A stretch of DNA of 64,000 nucleotides from Xylaria sp. FL1777. Lineage: Eukaryota > Ascomycota > Sordariomycetes > Xylariales > Xylariaceae. The first letter of the stretch is position 1. Each line of letters begins with the position of its first letter. Made by a program: the position numbers and the translations under genes. Below the pieces are notes generated by a model. The model ran no database searches, had not been told where the DNA came from, and was given only the letters and a program-made list of their open reading frames with translations. The stretch spans positions 1 to 64,000 of the forward strand of contig MU400615.1 in the NCBI GenBank assembly GCA_022578965.1, read 5' to 3'. Below are positions 14,617 through 27,343 of the stretch, one piece after another.

Positions 14617-17600
14617 TATAATTGTTGTTTTAACAATTCTGTGTTTTTTTTTTTGTAAGTTTTCTTTTTTTTATTTTCTTTTTTTTGTTCTTTGTGCTTA
14701 TTATGTTTAATAAGGTTTCTAAAAAACTTCGCTTGTTGCGTTTTAAATAAAAGGCTTAATAAAACTTTGCTTTGCTTTTTTTTATTAAATTAAAATTAAT
14801 TAAAATAGCTTTATGCTTTTGCTATAACTGTTATAGCACAAAATGTTTAATATTAAAATTTAACTTTAATTAATATATTAAATATATTGCAGCTAAACAA
14901 ACAAATTGTAATGCTAAAGGTTTATTTTTAAAGCAGATATAATAGCTTATTTCTTAGCATAAAAAGCTAAAAAATAAATTAAACTTATTAATAAAAAAGC
15001 ATAAAAAAATAAGTGCAAAAATTTGTTGTTTTAAGCAATAAAAGAAATTATAGTAAGAAAAAATAGCTACTACTATAGCTTATAGTTTAAATAGTTTAAA
15101 AAAGCTTAAGCAAATTAAAGCAAAAAAGCATTATATAGCTAAAGAACAAAAATAGCGCATTAAAGCAATATAGCTATTATTAGTTGTTTTTTTAAAGTTT
15201 AATTAAAACGTATTAAATGCTTTGTTTAAGGTTAATTTTTTTTTTTTAGTTCTAGCTAGTTAAAGTATTAATAGTAAAACTAGTTTATAATTATTTTAGT
15301 AGTTTTTAGGTGTTTTTTAGGTTTTTAAGTATTGTTAGCATATAAATATTTTTTTTATTTAACGAAATACTTAATATTATTGTTGTTTTAACAGAAATTT
15401 AATATATTTTTAACTTTATAAATGTTTTAATCTGTTTTTATTTCTAGTTATGTTTTAATAAATATTTTAATAAGTGCTAATTTTAGTAAAAAAATATAAA
15501 AAACAAAGTAAATTTGCATGTTTTTTAGTAATAATAGTTTATAGTTAGTAAATAAAATAACTTCTTTAATTTTAAAAAGGCCAAGTTTTTTAAATTTTAA
15601 TTTATTGCTTAGTTGTTTTGTTTTAATTTAAAAAACATTAATGTTTGTATTTTGTTTTTGTTATAGCAAATAAACCTTGTTTTTTTTCTTAAAGGTTAGT
15701 TTTTTAGTTCGTTTTTTATTATAGTATACTAATATTTATTGTTATAAAAACTAAAAACGTAATTACAGTTTAGCTTATAGCGTTTTAATTTCTATTGCAA
15801 TAGTTTTTGCTTAAGGTGCTATAATTAAAATAGCAGGTGTTTTTATTAATGTTTTTTTTTGTTTTTTAATAGTTGCTTGCTATTTATAAACAGCTTTATA
15901 TAAAAATATGTTTATATTTTTGTTTGTTAATATATTATATAAAATCTGTGCTATTAATAATAGTTTTACTTAATTGTTTTATTAGTAATTAATGTAATTT
16001 TATAAATATTGTTTTAATATTTAGTTTAGTTTTTTTGTTTATTTATTAGTTTATAAATAATAAACAGTTAAAAATTTTAGTTTAATATTAATAAGTTTAA
16101 AAAAACTAGTTTTAAACTTAAAAGTAAACAATTTATTTTAGTTTAAAATAATTCTTTTTAGTAGCTTATGCTTATTTAAATATTAGCATATAAAAATATA
16201 TGCAAGTTATTTAGTTATTATATTTTCTTTAAACAGTAAAAAATAAGTATATTTAGTAAGTCTATTAATAATAACCTATATTTTATTATATTATACTTTT
16301 ATAACTAAATTAGTTAATAAAGATAATGCTATAATAAAATTTTAAGCAATAGTATGTTATGCTTATTTAAATATTTATATAAGTTATAATAGTTCGTAAA
16401 GCTTATGTTAAGCTACTTTAGCTTTATTACAAATATTGTACTTTTTTATAATAAATTTAACTATATTTTATAATTTTAAAAAATCGTATTTTTTTTATAG
16501 TTGTTTAATTATTTTTGTTGCTTTTTAATGTTTATATAATAAATGTTCGTAAAATTTCTTAATAAACTTATTTTATAAAAATTTTAATAAGTAAACTTTA
16601 CGTTTATATATTAGCTTGTTATTTTTCGATCTTTTATACTTTTATAGCTATATTAACTTTTTTAAGTTATAAGCTTATTATAGTTATATATTTGTAAAGT
16701 TTTTAAGTATAATTTTAATTTTTAAGCTTTTATTTTTTTAAGAATATAATACTTAAATGTTTTTTTTTAGAACTTTAAATCTTTTTTAACTTTATTAACT
16801 AAGTATGTTTGCTTAAATATTCTTTTTTTTTTTAATGTAATATATTTTAAAATTAAACTTAAAAAAAAAAACTATTTAATTTTTATGTTGTTTAGTAATT
16901 TCTTGTATAATTATAAATTTTATTAAGTTTTAATGATTTAAATAAATTTTAATTAGTTTTATAGTTTTTATAAAAAACAGTTTTTATTTTTTAAGTGCTA
17001 TAATAATTGCAAGCAGTTCTTTATTATATATAAAGTATTATAATGCTACGTTTTATAGTACTTTAAAGTAATAAGCCACTAAGTACTATTTTTTGTTGTT
17101 TTTTAGTTGTTTTAAAACTTCTGTAATTATATTATTTAAAGCATTTGTTTTTAGCCTTTTTTTTTTCTATAGATTAAGTAATTTAACTATAAAGTTAAAA
17201 GTAATTTTTAGTTTTAGTTTTTTAAAGGCCTTTTAAGCTTTTTTTAAAATTAAAAAGAACTTTTTTTTGTATTTTTTCTTTATATACTTTATAAAATAAA
17301 ACGCTATTTTTCTAAAGTTTTAAATTAACATTTAAACATAGTTTAAAAATCTTAATGCTTATTGTATATTTATAATAGTAGCTAAATTAAATATTTTTTA
17401 GTTTTATATTATGTTAATTTTTAACTATTAAATTTATATTTGTTTTAAAGTAATTATAAATCCTAAAAAGTTAACTTTTTATGTATGCTATATATATTTT
17501 TTTGTATTAAGTTATAATTTTGCTTGTTTAAGTGTTTTTAATACTTAAGTTATATATTTTTTATGTTCTTTTAATGTTTTAAAATAAATTAAAATATTGT

Positions 17601-20600
17601 TTAAGTAAATAAATACAAATTTATTTAAAAACTTTTATAAAATTATTATTATTATATGTTAAAAGCTAGCTAATATGTTTTATAGTTTTTATAGCATAAC
17701 TATATATTTATATAATTTATATATTGTTTATATAGTAGTTTTTTATTTTTTTCTTTTAGCTATTTTAATAACATAATATTTATTTAAAATATTAATTGCT
17801 ATAAACTATTTTATTTAGCTAATGTTTTTTTTTATAGTTACTAGTAAAGTAAAAAAGTATTTATTTATAATTATAATTATGTTTAATAATTAATAGTTAA
17901 CTATTATTTGCTATACTGGTTTTTTTTTTTTATTAATTAGTTGTTTTTTATTTTTTATTTTAAGTATTAGCACTATAAAATATTTAGCAAATAATTAAAA
18001 TTCTTTTAAAAATCCTTTTGCTAAATTTTTTTAAATATATTTTTATAAAGCGTTTGTTTTGTTTAAGCTTATATAGTATACTTAATAAAGCTTTAGTTAA
18101 TATTTTTTCTTAATAAAAATATAATAGTTTTATAAGCTATGTTTAAAAAGTTCTTTTTTTTTTTTTTTTTTAAACAGTTTGTAAAATCTGTAATATATTT
18201 TTAGTATTCCGTTTAAGATTTTTTTTGCGATTTTTCTAATTTTTTTGCTTTGTTTTTTACTTTTTTACTTAATAGTTTTTGCTTTTTATTAGATTAAAAG
18301 GTTGCTAGTTTTTAGCTATAGTATTTCTAAAATAATGTTATAATTAAATATATTAGCAATATTTAATGCAATTTGCTTTTTGTATTTTTGTATAAATATA
18401 TTAAAAGGTTTGGTTTTTTTAAATATATAACTATTATTATAGCTAAAAATACTTTTATTAAATCTTTTAATTTTTTAAGATTTTTGCTTGTATTTCTAAG
18501 GAATTTTATTTTGTTTTGCTACTTTAAGTAAAATTATGTTAGCTTATGTTTTTAAATTAATTAAAGTGTTATATTTTTTTTTTTAATATATAAGTTTAAC
18601 TTTAAATTAGTTTTATTAGTTATTGCATTAAACTTTATGTAAGGCCTTAGTTTTTTTAGTTATTTAGTGCTTTTTTAGCAAGTGCTTATTTTGTTTTTTA
18701 ATTCTTTTTTATAAAATGTTTAAATACTTATTTTATTTAGTACTTTAAATATTATTGTACTTTGTTTTGTTTTTGTTTTTAGTTAAGCTTTAAATCGTAA
18801 TTTTTAAACTTTTTTATTTCTAGCAACTATTTTTTAGTATAATTATGCTTTAATTAGCTAATAATATTTACAATAGTTGTTTTTATATTTTTTTAAAATA
18901 ATATTATAAGTATAGTTAGAATTTTCCTTAAATATTGCAAATTTTTGTAAATTTTTATAATAAACTATAGTTATAACTAACTACTTTAATTTATAAAAGT
19001 TCTATATTTTTATTTTTATAATTTATTTAAAAAACTAATTGTTTTTTAGTTTATTAAGTAAATATTAGTAGCAATAATATATTATATAGCAATTTTATAA
19101 TACTTTATTATGTTTTAAATCTTTTAAACATAAAATATTATTATTATTTTTTATTATAGTTTTATTATAGTAATAACTTTTAGTAATTAGTTAAATTATA
19201 AATTCTAGTTTTTAAAATGTATTAGTTTTTATGCTAATTATTAATGCTTTTTTGTTTTGTTATATTTAAAGCAGTTTAAGCTATAAAAATATTTCGTTTA
19301 TTTTTATTAGTTTTTTTTTTATAGTATTTTTTATAGCTTTTAATTTTATTTGTTTTTATTTTAAAGTTTTATAAGTTTTGTTTTTTTAAGTTTACTTAGC
19401 AACTAAGTGTTTTAATAGTTTATAATTAATTTAATAATTATACTATTTATAATTATAGTTTTATTTCTTTAAACATAATTTTTTTTTAAGCTATATTTTA
19501 AGCTTTAGTAATTTAAAGTTTTTATAGTTTTATAAGTTTATATATTGTATTACTTAGGTTTAATAGCTTTAAAAAGCTATACTAAAAGCTATTTAATTTT
19601 ACACGTAAGTAAAAACTGTGCTAAAGCTAGATAAAAATATTTCTGTTAACTGCTTACTACTATAACTTATACCCTTTTTATAGCTAACTATATAAGCGCT
19701 ACTATTTAAAAATTGTGTTATTTAATTTTTATTTAATATTGCTGCTTTTGCTGCTTATATTTTTGCTTGCTGTGCAAGCGTAGCTTTTTGTTATTTGGAT
19801 TACTTACTAACGGTTCTTAAACGGGTTTTTTTTAGGCTAGTTTTAAAGCTTTAGCATGTTAGCAATAGTTTGTAATCTTGTTTTTTATGCAGTTGCTAGC
19901 GCAGTTTTTTTTAATAGGCAACCTTTTAAGCAGATAATATTTTTGCTTGCTAGATTGTTAGCTTTTTGCTTGCGCAGCATTTTTGTAGTAGTAACAGTAC
20001 GTAGTTAGCTTTAAGTTAGCTTTATTATAAACTGCATAAAGCAATAAATAAAGGCGTTTTTAGCTAGCTTGCGCGCTTAAATAGCTTTTAGGCATTTTGT
20101 TGCTTAAGCTAAATAATTACTTTAATAAAAAAAGCATATAGTTGCTTTTTCTTTGGTTTACATAAAGCATAAGTTTGCTTTATTTTTAGCGTGTTTTAAA
20201 AATTTGCATTAGCTGCATTTTTGCTTGTTTTTGCATATGCTAGCTTAGTAGCTTTATTTTTAGCAGTTATAGCATTAGGTTGCTATTATATTTATAAAGT
20301 AAAAAGCTATTTAAAAGTAGTAGTAGTTTTAAAAGAGTTTATTAGTGTATATTATGTTTGCATTTTTTGCGGTTATAACTTTAATATATACTAAGCACGT
20401 TTTTTGTTTGCGCTATAGCAAGCAAAGTAAAAAAAATAGCTTTTTAATCTTTAGCTTTTAGTTAGCTAGCTTAAGTTAAGCTAGCATTTTTTTTTTTTTT
20501 TTTTTTAGCACTTGTTTAGTTAGCAGGTTTAAAACTATTAGCTAGTATAATTAAAAGTACACTTTTGATTTTTTGCTGAACGCTTAATAAGCTTATAACA

Positions 20601-23265
20601 TATTTGCTAGTATTTAAGTTTAAATTTTCTGCTTATTAAAAATAACTTTTTAGTTGTTATTTAGTAGTTTATATATTGTTTAAACTATGTTTGCTTTTAT
20701 TACTTAGTTAAGCTTTTATATTATAATTAACTTTGTTTTTATTTTAGCTTTATAGCTAATAAAGGTTATAATAATAGCTTAATTAAAGTGTGTTGCTATA
20801 ATAGCTTTAAGGTAAGTTAACAAAGCAACACATGAAAATTTTTTATTATTGTTTATTTATAGCGCGTTTGTGTAAAACGTGGGCTATTAGCAAAAAAAGT
20901 TAGCAACTTTAGTTTGCTTACTTATGCGATTTTTAAATTGCTAGATTTGCGTGTGTAGTAATTTTACTTTTATAGCAAGCTTTTTTTGCTTTATTAATAA
21001 CGTTTATAATAGGTTTTAAACAGTATATTTGCTATTTTTATTACTACTGTTTATTTATAATTGCTTGCTTATTTGTTAAAAGTAGTATGCTTTTAATAGC
21101 TTTTTAATAACTTAGCAAGCACTATAAATAGTTTGCTTATTTGGGTTTTTTTTAAGAAAGATTTTAGCGTTTACTATTGCTTTATTTAGCTTGTTTGCGT
21201 AATACTGCAAGTTTAACGTTAAGCTTATTATTAGCTACTGCTAATTTAAGTTTGCACTATTAACTAATTGCAGCTAGTTTTGCATTAAAAAAGTTACGTT
21301 ATAGTTTTTTGCTTTTTTTATTTTTACCTTTATTTTTTCTTAGGCTGTTACTTATATAGGCTTGTTTTGTATATAGCAAGTTTTTGTAAGTTTAGTTCTT
21401 AAGGCTGCGCAGGTGTTCTTGTAAATCTAACTAGTCGCAAAAAAAAGCAAAAAAAGCTCTTGCATATAAATATAATATTAAAAGCTTCGTTCTATAAGTT
21501 TACTAAATATATTAATTTATTATTTTTTATTATTTGCTATTTTTAGTTAAACTATTTTTTTAAGTTATATATTAAATAACTTTAATTGTTTATATAATAA
21601 ATATATCTTTTTATAATTTGTTTTAATAACTGCAAAGCTTTTAAATAATATTTGCATGCTTGTTTATTTTAACTTATATAAATAAAGCATTTAAATTTGT
21701 TTAGTATAGTACTTTTGTTTTAACTTAAAACAGCAATTTTATACTTTTGCTTTAAAAACGTATTTTTTAAGTTGTTTTGTTGTTTTTTGTTGTTTTGAAT
21801 TTTTATAACTTATACTTTTTTCTTAAGCTAAAAGATCTTTTTTTTTTTATAGCTTTTTTTTCCGTTTTTTTTTTTAAATCAGCATTATTTTTAAAAGTAT
21901 TTTTTTTTTTGTAGTTATAATATTTAACTTTAAATATATTTTAAGGTTATTATTTTTAGACTTTATTAATTTATTTAAATCTTTATTTAATACTTTTTTA
22001 AGTATTCTTTTTTTTGTTTTTTTTAGTTTTTTTAGTTTTAAAGTACTAGTTAAATAATTATTAATTAATTATAATAGCTATATTAATATACATATTAATT
22101 TTTGCTAGTTTATTTATTTTATATAGTTTATTTTAAACTTAAGTTTTAAGTTTACTATAAAATAAATAAAATAATGCAAGCTTAAGTAATCTTAAAATTG
22201 CTGCTAATTGTTTAAATTTTATAGCATAATTTGCTGCTATTTTTGTTTATTTTAAGCAGTAAAGTGCTTTTTTTGCGTGTTTTGCTTTTTAAGTATTTTT
22301 AAATAATACTTTTATTTAATTTTTAAACTTAACGTAATTTTTGAAAATCTTTTTTATTTTTAGCTTAAGATTAGTTAACTTGTTAGCTTTTAAAAAATTC
22401 TTTAAAATAAATTAAAACTATTTTAGTACTTTTTTTAACAAGAATTATAAAATAATTATTACTTTTTGGTTTTTTTTTATAATAATAATAAAGTGCTATT
22501 TTAAATAAAGTTTAGCATAAATTAAAAAAGCTTTTATATTTATAAATTTATTATAAGGTTTTAAAGCAATAAGTTTAAAACTTTTAATGTTTAGCATTTT
22601 TAACATTATAAATAATCCTAATAGTAAAAATAGTAGTAATAATAAAAAGTTAAGTTTTTTATTTTAAGTTATTACTTTAAGTATAATAGTAATAAAAGTA
22701 AACATTAAGTTTATTAATAGTAATATTAATATTAGTTATAATATAATTATTTATTTAAAGCTTTAATTTGTTATTATAGTAGCAATTATTACTGCTGCTT
22801 TAATTATTATAGCTAATATTTATATTAGTTTAAAAGTTATAGCACTTAATATTTAAGCTGTTTTTTAAGTTAAAACAACTGTTTTGCTTTATAGCGCTAG
22901 CATTAATATTAGTTTTTTTTTATTACTACTGCTTAACTTTTTTTTTTTTACTACTGCTTTTCTTTTAATAAAAGTAACTAATAAAAGTATTAAGGTTTAT
23001 TGTTTTAATGCGTTATTAGTTTTAAAAGTTTTTAAGATTTTTAAACTTAATTTTTAACTTTTTGTTTTTAGTAGCATAACTTAGATTTAATTTATTAATT
23101 ATTAAGTAAAGTTTATTTATATAATGCTAGTTAGCATTTTTATTTTTTAAATATTTTTTAAGTATGTTTTTAAAAGTTTACTTTATAAACTAACTATTAT
23201 TTAACTTGTTTATATTAATACTTGCTTTTATATATTAAGTTTTATTAATTAAAAAGCTATTAAAA

Positions 23266-23784
23266 TATAATAAACTTATTATATATTAATATAATAAGTT
23301 TGCTTTTAAGGTTTTAATTTGCAAGTAATAATAAAATTCTTAGCAGTAATCCGTTAAAAAGGTTTTTAAAGTACTTTTATTACTATGCATTAATAAAGGT
23401 TTTAAAAAATTAAAAGTAATAAATATATTAATGCTTAATAGTTATAAAAAAAAATTAATAGCTAAAAAACTAAAACTAAATAAATAACTAAATATAAAAA
23501 GTGCATAATTATATAAACAAAAAAAACAGTAGTAGTAATTTATAAACGTTGCTTTTTTTAATAAACTTAATGCTATATTGTTTTAAGTTTAAAGCTTAAT
23601 AAACTTAATGCTTAAGTTTATTAAGTTTAAGGCTTAATAAACTTAACGCTTAAATCTATTAAGTCCATGCATTAAACCCTTATAATGGTTTAAATACATA
23701 TTTTTTTAGCAAATAAGACTCCTTTTACGCATGCTTTCTTTACACATAGCCTTTTAACCGGCCTGGTTAGCCCATTTCGTAACA
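23266..23784. repeat. right LTR, 519 bp
   Basis: Partner of 14083-14601, same length. Its first two bases are TA rather than TG, a G-to-A change. The last 40 bases keep normal composition (CCGGCCTGGTTAGCCCATTT, then CGTAACA), whereas the left copy reads TTAGCTTATTTTATAACA at the corresponding end. The 3' edge therefore largely escaped mutation. Confidence 0.9.
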
Positions 23785-23789
23785 GTTTA
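23785..23789. repeat. target-site duplication, right copy
   Basis: GTTTA immediately follows the right LTR and matches 14078-14082 exactly. Confidence 0.85.
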
Positions 23790-24030
23790 TTAAAGCAAAA
23801 AATACTATAAAATCTGTTTTTTAATTAAGCTAATAAAAGCATTATATATTTATAAAATTCTATATTTATATTAATTCTTTATATATTTATATTAATTTCT
23901 TAATATAATAACTATATAAAATAACATAAAAAATAATACTTAAGTTTATTAATAATTTTTAAGCTAATAAAAAGCTAAAAAATATTATATTTATATTTTA
24001 ATTACTTTATTTATTTATTTATTTAACTAT

Positions 24031-24077
<47 letters not shown>

Positions 24078-24340
24078 TATATGTATATATATATATATGT
24101 ATATATGTATATATTTATGTATGTATTTATGTATTTCTTTATATATTTCTTTATATTTCTTTATTTTTTTTATTATTTTTTTTACTTTTTTTTTATTGTT
24201 TCTTTTTTATTTTTATATTAATAATTATTTTATAATTTGTATTAAATAGCTTAAACTTTATTAAATTTTATAATAATTTTCATATATTTATTTCTATTTT
24301 ATTTAAATAGTTATTAAATAAATAACCATTAAAATAATTG
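23790..24340. other. A+T-rich flank of the LTR element
   Basis: A/T-rich sequence with no gene. It contains a long TTTA microsatellite and a TA/TGTA tract. Confidence 0.6.
24005..24138. repeat. (TTTA)n microsatellite followed by (TA/TGTA)n
   Basis: Nearly uninterrupted TTTA/ATTT repeats run from about 24005 to 24078 with one AACTA interruption, then alternate TA and TGTA to about 24138. Simple-sequence DNA. Confidence 0.95.
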
Positions 24341-24440
24341 AACTATTTATTTAACTTTGCAGAAAACCTTCGGCCTCTCTTGCATACCTGCCCCGAAACT
24401 TGTGTAGGTCGTGGCGTATGCTTAGATTTATAGCTTATAT
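24341..24440. other. short island of normal base composition
   Basis: About 100 bp with balanced G+C (for example CTTCGGCCTCTCTTGCATAC) between A/T-rich stretches. No gene or RNA is recognised; it may be an unmutated sliver of unique DNA between dead elements. Confidence 0.5.
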
Positions 24441-24479
24441 GGCCTTTGTTATTACAAAGGCCTTTTGCTAGCCTTTAGC

Positions 24480-25330
24480 TTAGCTAAAAAAGCCGAACTA
24501 ATTAATTTTATTATAGCTTTATAAAAAAACTAGTTAATAACTTAGTTTAAAATATTTACTATAATATTTAACAGGATATTTAAGCTATAAGCTATTTATA
24601 ACGCTTTTTTTTAGCTTAGCTATAAATGTTATTATATTTGTTGCAAGCTTTTATTTAGCTTAGCTAATTAAGCTAAATAGCTAGCTTTTACTATAGCTTA
24701 TAAATATTAAACTTTTTAATAATAAGCTATAATATTTTAGTTAAACAAAACCTAGGTAATATATAGCTATTATAACTTATAATACGTTATTTGTTTATTA
24801 AGCAAAAAGTAAACTATTAACTGCTGCATAAATAAAATACAAAAAAAAAGAGGCTAAATGTTTTAAAGCTGTTTTTTTAGCTATAATAAAAGCTTAAGCA
24901 TATTTTAAAAAAAAAACTAAAGTAAAATAAACAATATTACTTATTATAAACGTATTGTTTTTATAATAAACCACTAGATTTAGCAAAACAGCTAAAATAA
25001 CGTATAGCTAATATTTATACAAAATAATGCCCTTAGCTATACTATAAAAGCTATAATTAATAACTTAAAAAGCCATAAAATAAAAGTTATTAAATAGTTG
25101 CTTTATTTACTAAACCTAAACCTAATTAAGGCTATATAAAACTAAATAAAAGACTATATTAAAAAACATTATAGCTATTTAAGTAAAAAAAGCAAAAAAA
25201 CAAGGCGCAAGTAAGTTATAAAGGCTTAAAAGGCTGTTTTAAAGTAGTAGCTACAACAGCTAATAAAAGGTCTTTCTAAACGGTGTACAAGGGTCAAACT
25301 GGCTAATAGTGGCCATATTAGTGGATAATG
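24480..25330 (+). mobile_element. possible RIP-degraded DNA-transposon remnant ending near the A+T/G+C boundary
   Basis: The plus strand is A-rich and broken by stops, unlike the T-rich blocks to the left. At the right edge normal sequence resumes with GTACAAGGGTCAAACTGGCT followed by AATAGTGGCCATATTAGTGG. Read on the minus strand, the edge contains CCACTAATA and CCACTATTA in tandem, which resembles the subterminal repeats of fungal Tc1/mariner-pogo elements. I found no partner inverted repeat on the left, so identity and left limit are guesses. Confidence 0.25.
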
Positions 25331-27108
25331 CAATTATAAATTATTTCTCTGTATTCTTGTCAAGCTTTTATACAAATTGGGTGTGTACTCTACTAGACTA
25401 GGGGGGCTGGGATTTGTGGGGTTATTTAGTTTGAAGACTTCATGCAGCACACTTTATACCCCTGTATGAGAGTACGTAGTATGCCGCTAGGTACCTATAG
25501 TATAGGCTGTAGCTAACGTCCCACCAAACGGAACATTCTTACCGGGTCTTCCTTGCCTTTAGCAGGAGATGAGATTATACTGTAGCAGCCATGTCAGTTG
25601 CGTCAGATGCGGTGGATAGGCACCCAAGGTAGTATAGGTACTACATGTATACTAGGTACTACGTACATGTGTAGGTACGTTGTTGGGAATCAAGCGTTGA
25701 GTTCAATGTTGGGTGATGTAGTGAGAAGATTGGTACGGGCCAATGGCTACCACCCACTTGACTTGGGTAAAGTTACGCGGTGGTATACAGAGAACAAAGA
25801 AGTTATCCAGGAGTTGCCGCCGAAAGAATAATTGGAGTAGGTATTTCTCCCCTTGTTTCAGCTTGGACCTATTGAAAACGCGTTGCTGTGAGTAAGTGCC
25901 AGGAAACCCCGGGCCATATAATTCGGACATCGAGACATCGACGCAAAGCGAACGTATCAACCCCGCCTAAGGGTATTTTAAGAAACTGTTGCTCCAGAAT
26001 TGTTACTGCTACGCACTTACATAGATAATACTTCAACCATGGAAACAACAGTTACATGCAATGACCGATTAATCAATCAATAATTAATTAATTAATAATG
26101 AATTAACTATTTGCCAACTGCGAATCAAGCGATAACTAGTGGAATAATCATTTATCTGAAATGACCTAGGTATATGTTAGTTCAATCTTGAAAATATGTG
26201 AACTGTTGTTCACGGGTTTACTGTACACGGCACGTCTTGATATGTTCAAGTTTTTGTTCACAACCGGTCTACTTACATATATACCTCTTGTGCACTACCT
26301 GGATAGTATACCTACATGTAGGTCATTCAGCATCAAGCCGGCGCTGTAGCCTAGGATAGGTATCGTAGATGGTGATCTGGGGCAGGCAGTGGCCCGATTG
26401 GATCGAAGGAGGGTTTGTCGTTTGCTCCGGTACCGATTTTGGCGCTCGGAGGAGTACTTAGGCTGCCAGTACTTAAGTGATACAGTAGCCATATCTGTAG
26501 CTGGCCCCCACGGCCGGGCTTTCGACCGGGTTCATCAAGTACAGTTGTACATATAGGAGGGCGCTTGGGCTGGTCTTCTGGGCTGGCCTTGGATGTTCTT
26601 AAATGAGATATCGCCTTAAGGAGTCAAAGTAAACAAATACCTACCTAAGATCGAATCGGGTGCCAAATTCTGGGCTAGGCCCGATGAGATGCATCGAGTA
26701 TAAATCTTGGCGGATTCCATCCTATTGGCAAATCGGGAGATTGTGACGTGAGTTTGGGTAGCATGCCTGGGCATACTCTACATGCTGCAGATATTGGGTT
26801 TTCACGAGTTACGTATTGTACCTGTACTGCGCTGCTAGTGTAGAAGGTAGTGTGTTAAATGCTGACACGGGTGGCCAAGCCTCCCTGCCGCGTCTGTGTG
26901 TGTTTGTGTACATATACTATTCGATGTCATCGCAGTTGGGAACATTTTAAGATGCATTGGAACGTGTTGTGGTTGCATAGAGATAGATTGAGACCAATCC
27001 TATGAATTCGGAGTGCCGGTAACCGAGGATGGCAAGGCTTGTATACTCAGTAGAGATAGAGGAAGCGATACCAACACTTACCAGGGAGGGTGTAGATACT
27101 CCATACGC

Positions 27109-27127
27109 AGTAGTAGTAGTAGTAGTA
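27109..27127. repeat. (AGT)n microsatellite
   Basis: Six uninterrupted AGT units. Confidence 0.9.
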
Positions 27128-27320
27128 TACCTATACCTATACATACTACCTACGCAGTATGTAGGCAGATGATGGCATGAATGAGCGTGCATTCGCGGCT
27201 TGAGCTGTATAATTGTTGTGCCTTCAGTACACCTCTGCTTGTGAGGATGTAAGTACCGGTACGTAACCAGGTGCATATGTGCTTTAATTCCTAAGTAGGA
27301 GGTGGTACACATCCTACATA

Positions 27321-27343
27321 TGTAGGTAGGTAGGTAGGTATGT
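27321..27343. repeat. GTAGGTAG tract
   Basis: Tandem TAGG units read TGTAGGTAGGTAGGTAGGTA. Similar tracts lie around 28566-28612, 41860-42000, 45440-45600 and 52500-52780, so this is a dispersed intergenic motif. Confidence 0.85.

Larger units (their letters stand above)
14083..23784 (-). mobile_element. RIP-degraded LTR retrotransposon, 9,702 bp
   Basis: Two collinear 519-bp direct repeats bound an 8.66-kb interior and are flanked by the perfect 5-bp duplication GTTTA. The left LTR starts TGTAACA and ends TATAACA; the right starts TATAATA and ends CGTAACA, so the ancestral termini were TG...CA. LTR differences seen are transitions (C/T, G/A), as RIP produces. The interior has no coding frame left: stops are everywhere, and gag and pol cannot be recognised. 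I infer minus orientation from the T-rich plus strand (coding strand A-rich) and the polypyrimidine run just inside the left LTR at 14602-14616, which would be a polypurine tract on the minus strand. Superfamily (Gypsy or Copia) cannot be told. Complete ends suggest it inserted whole and was silenced in place. Confidence 0.88.

Noticed and set aside
1..25265. Possibility that the A+T-rich block is mitochondrial DNA or a mitochondrial insertion
   Set aside because: No respiratory-chain, rRNA or tRNA genes are visible, and the block contains a target-duplicated LTR element with RIP-like transitions, which fits nuclear repeats.
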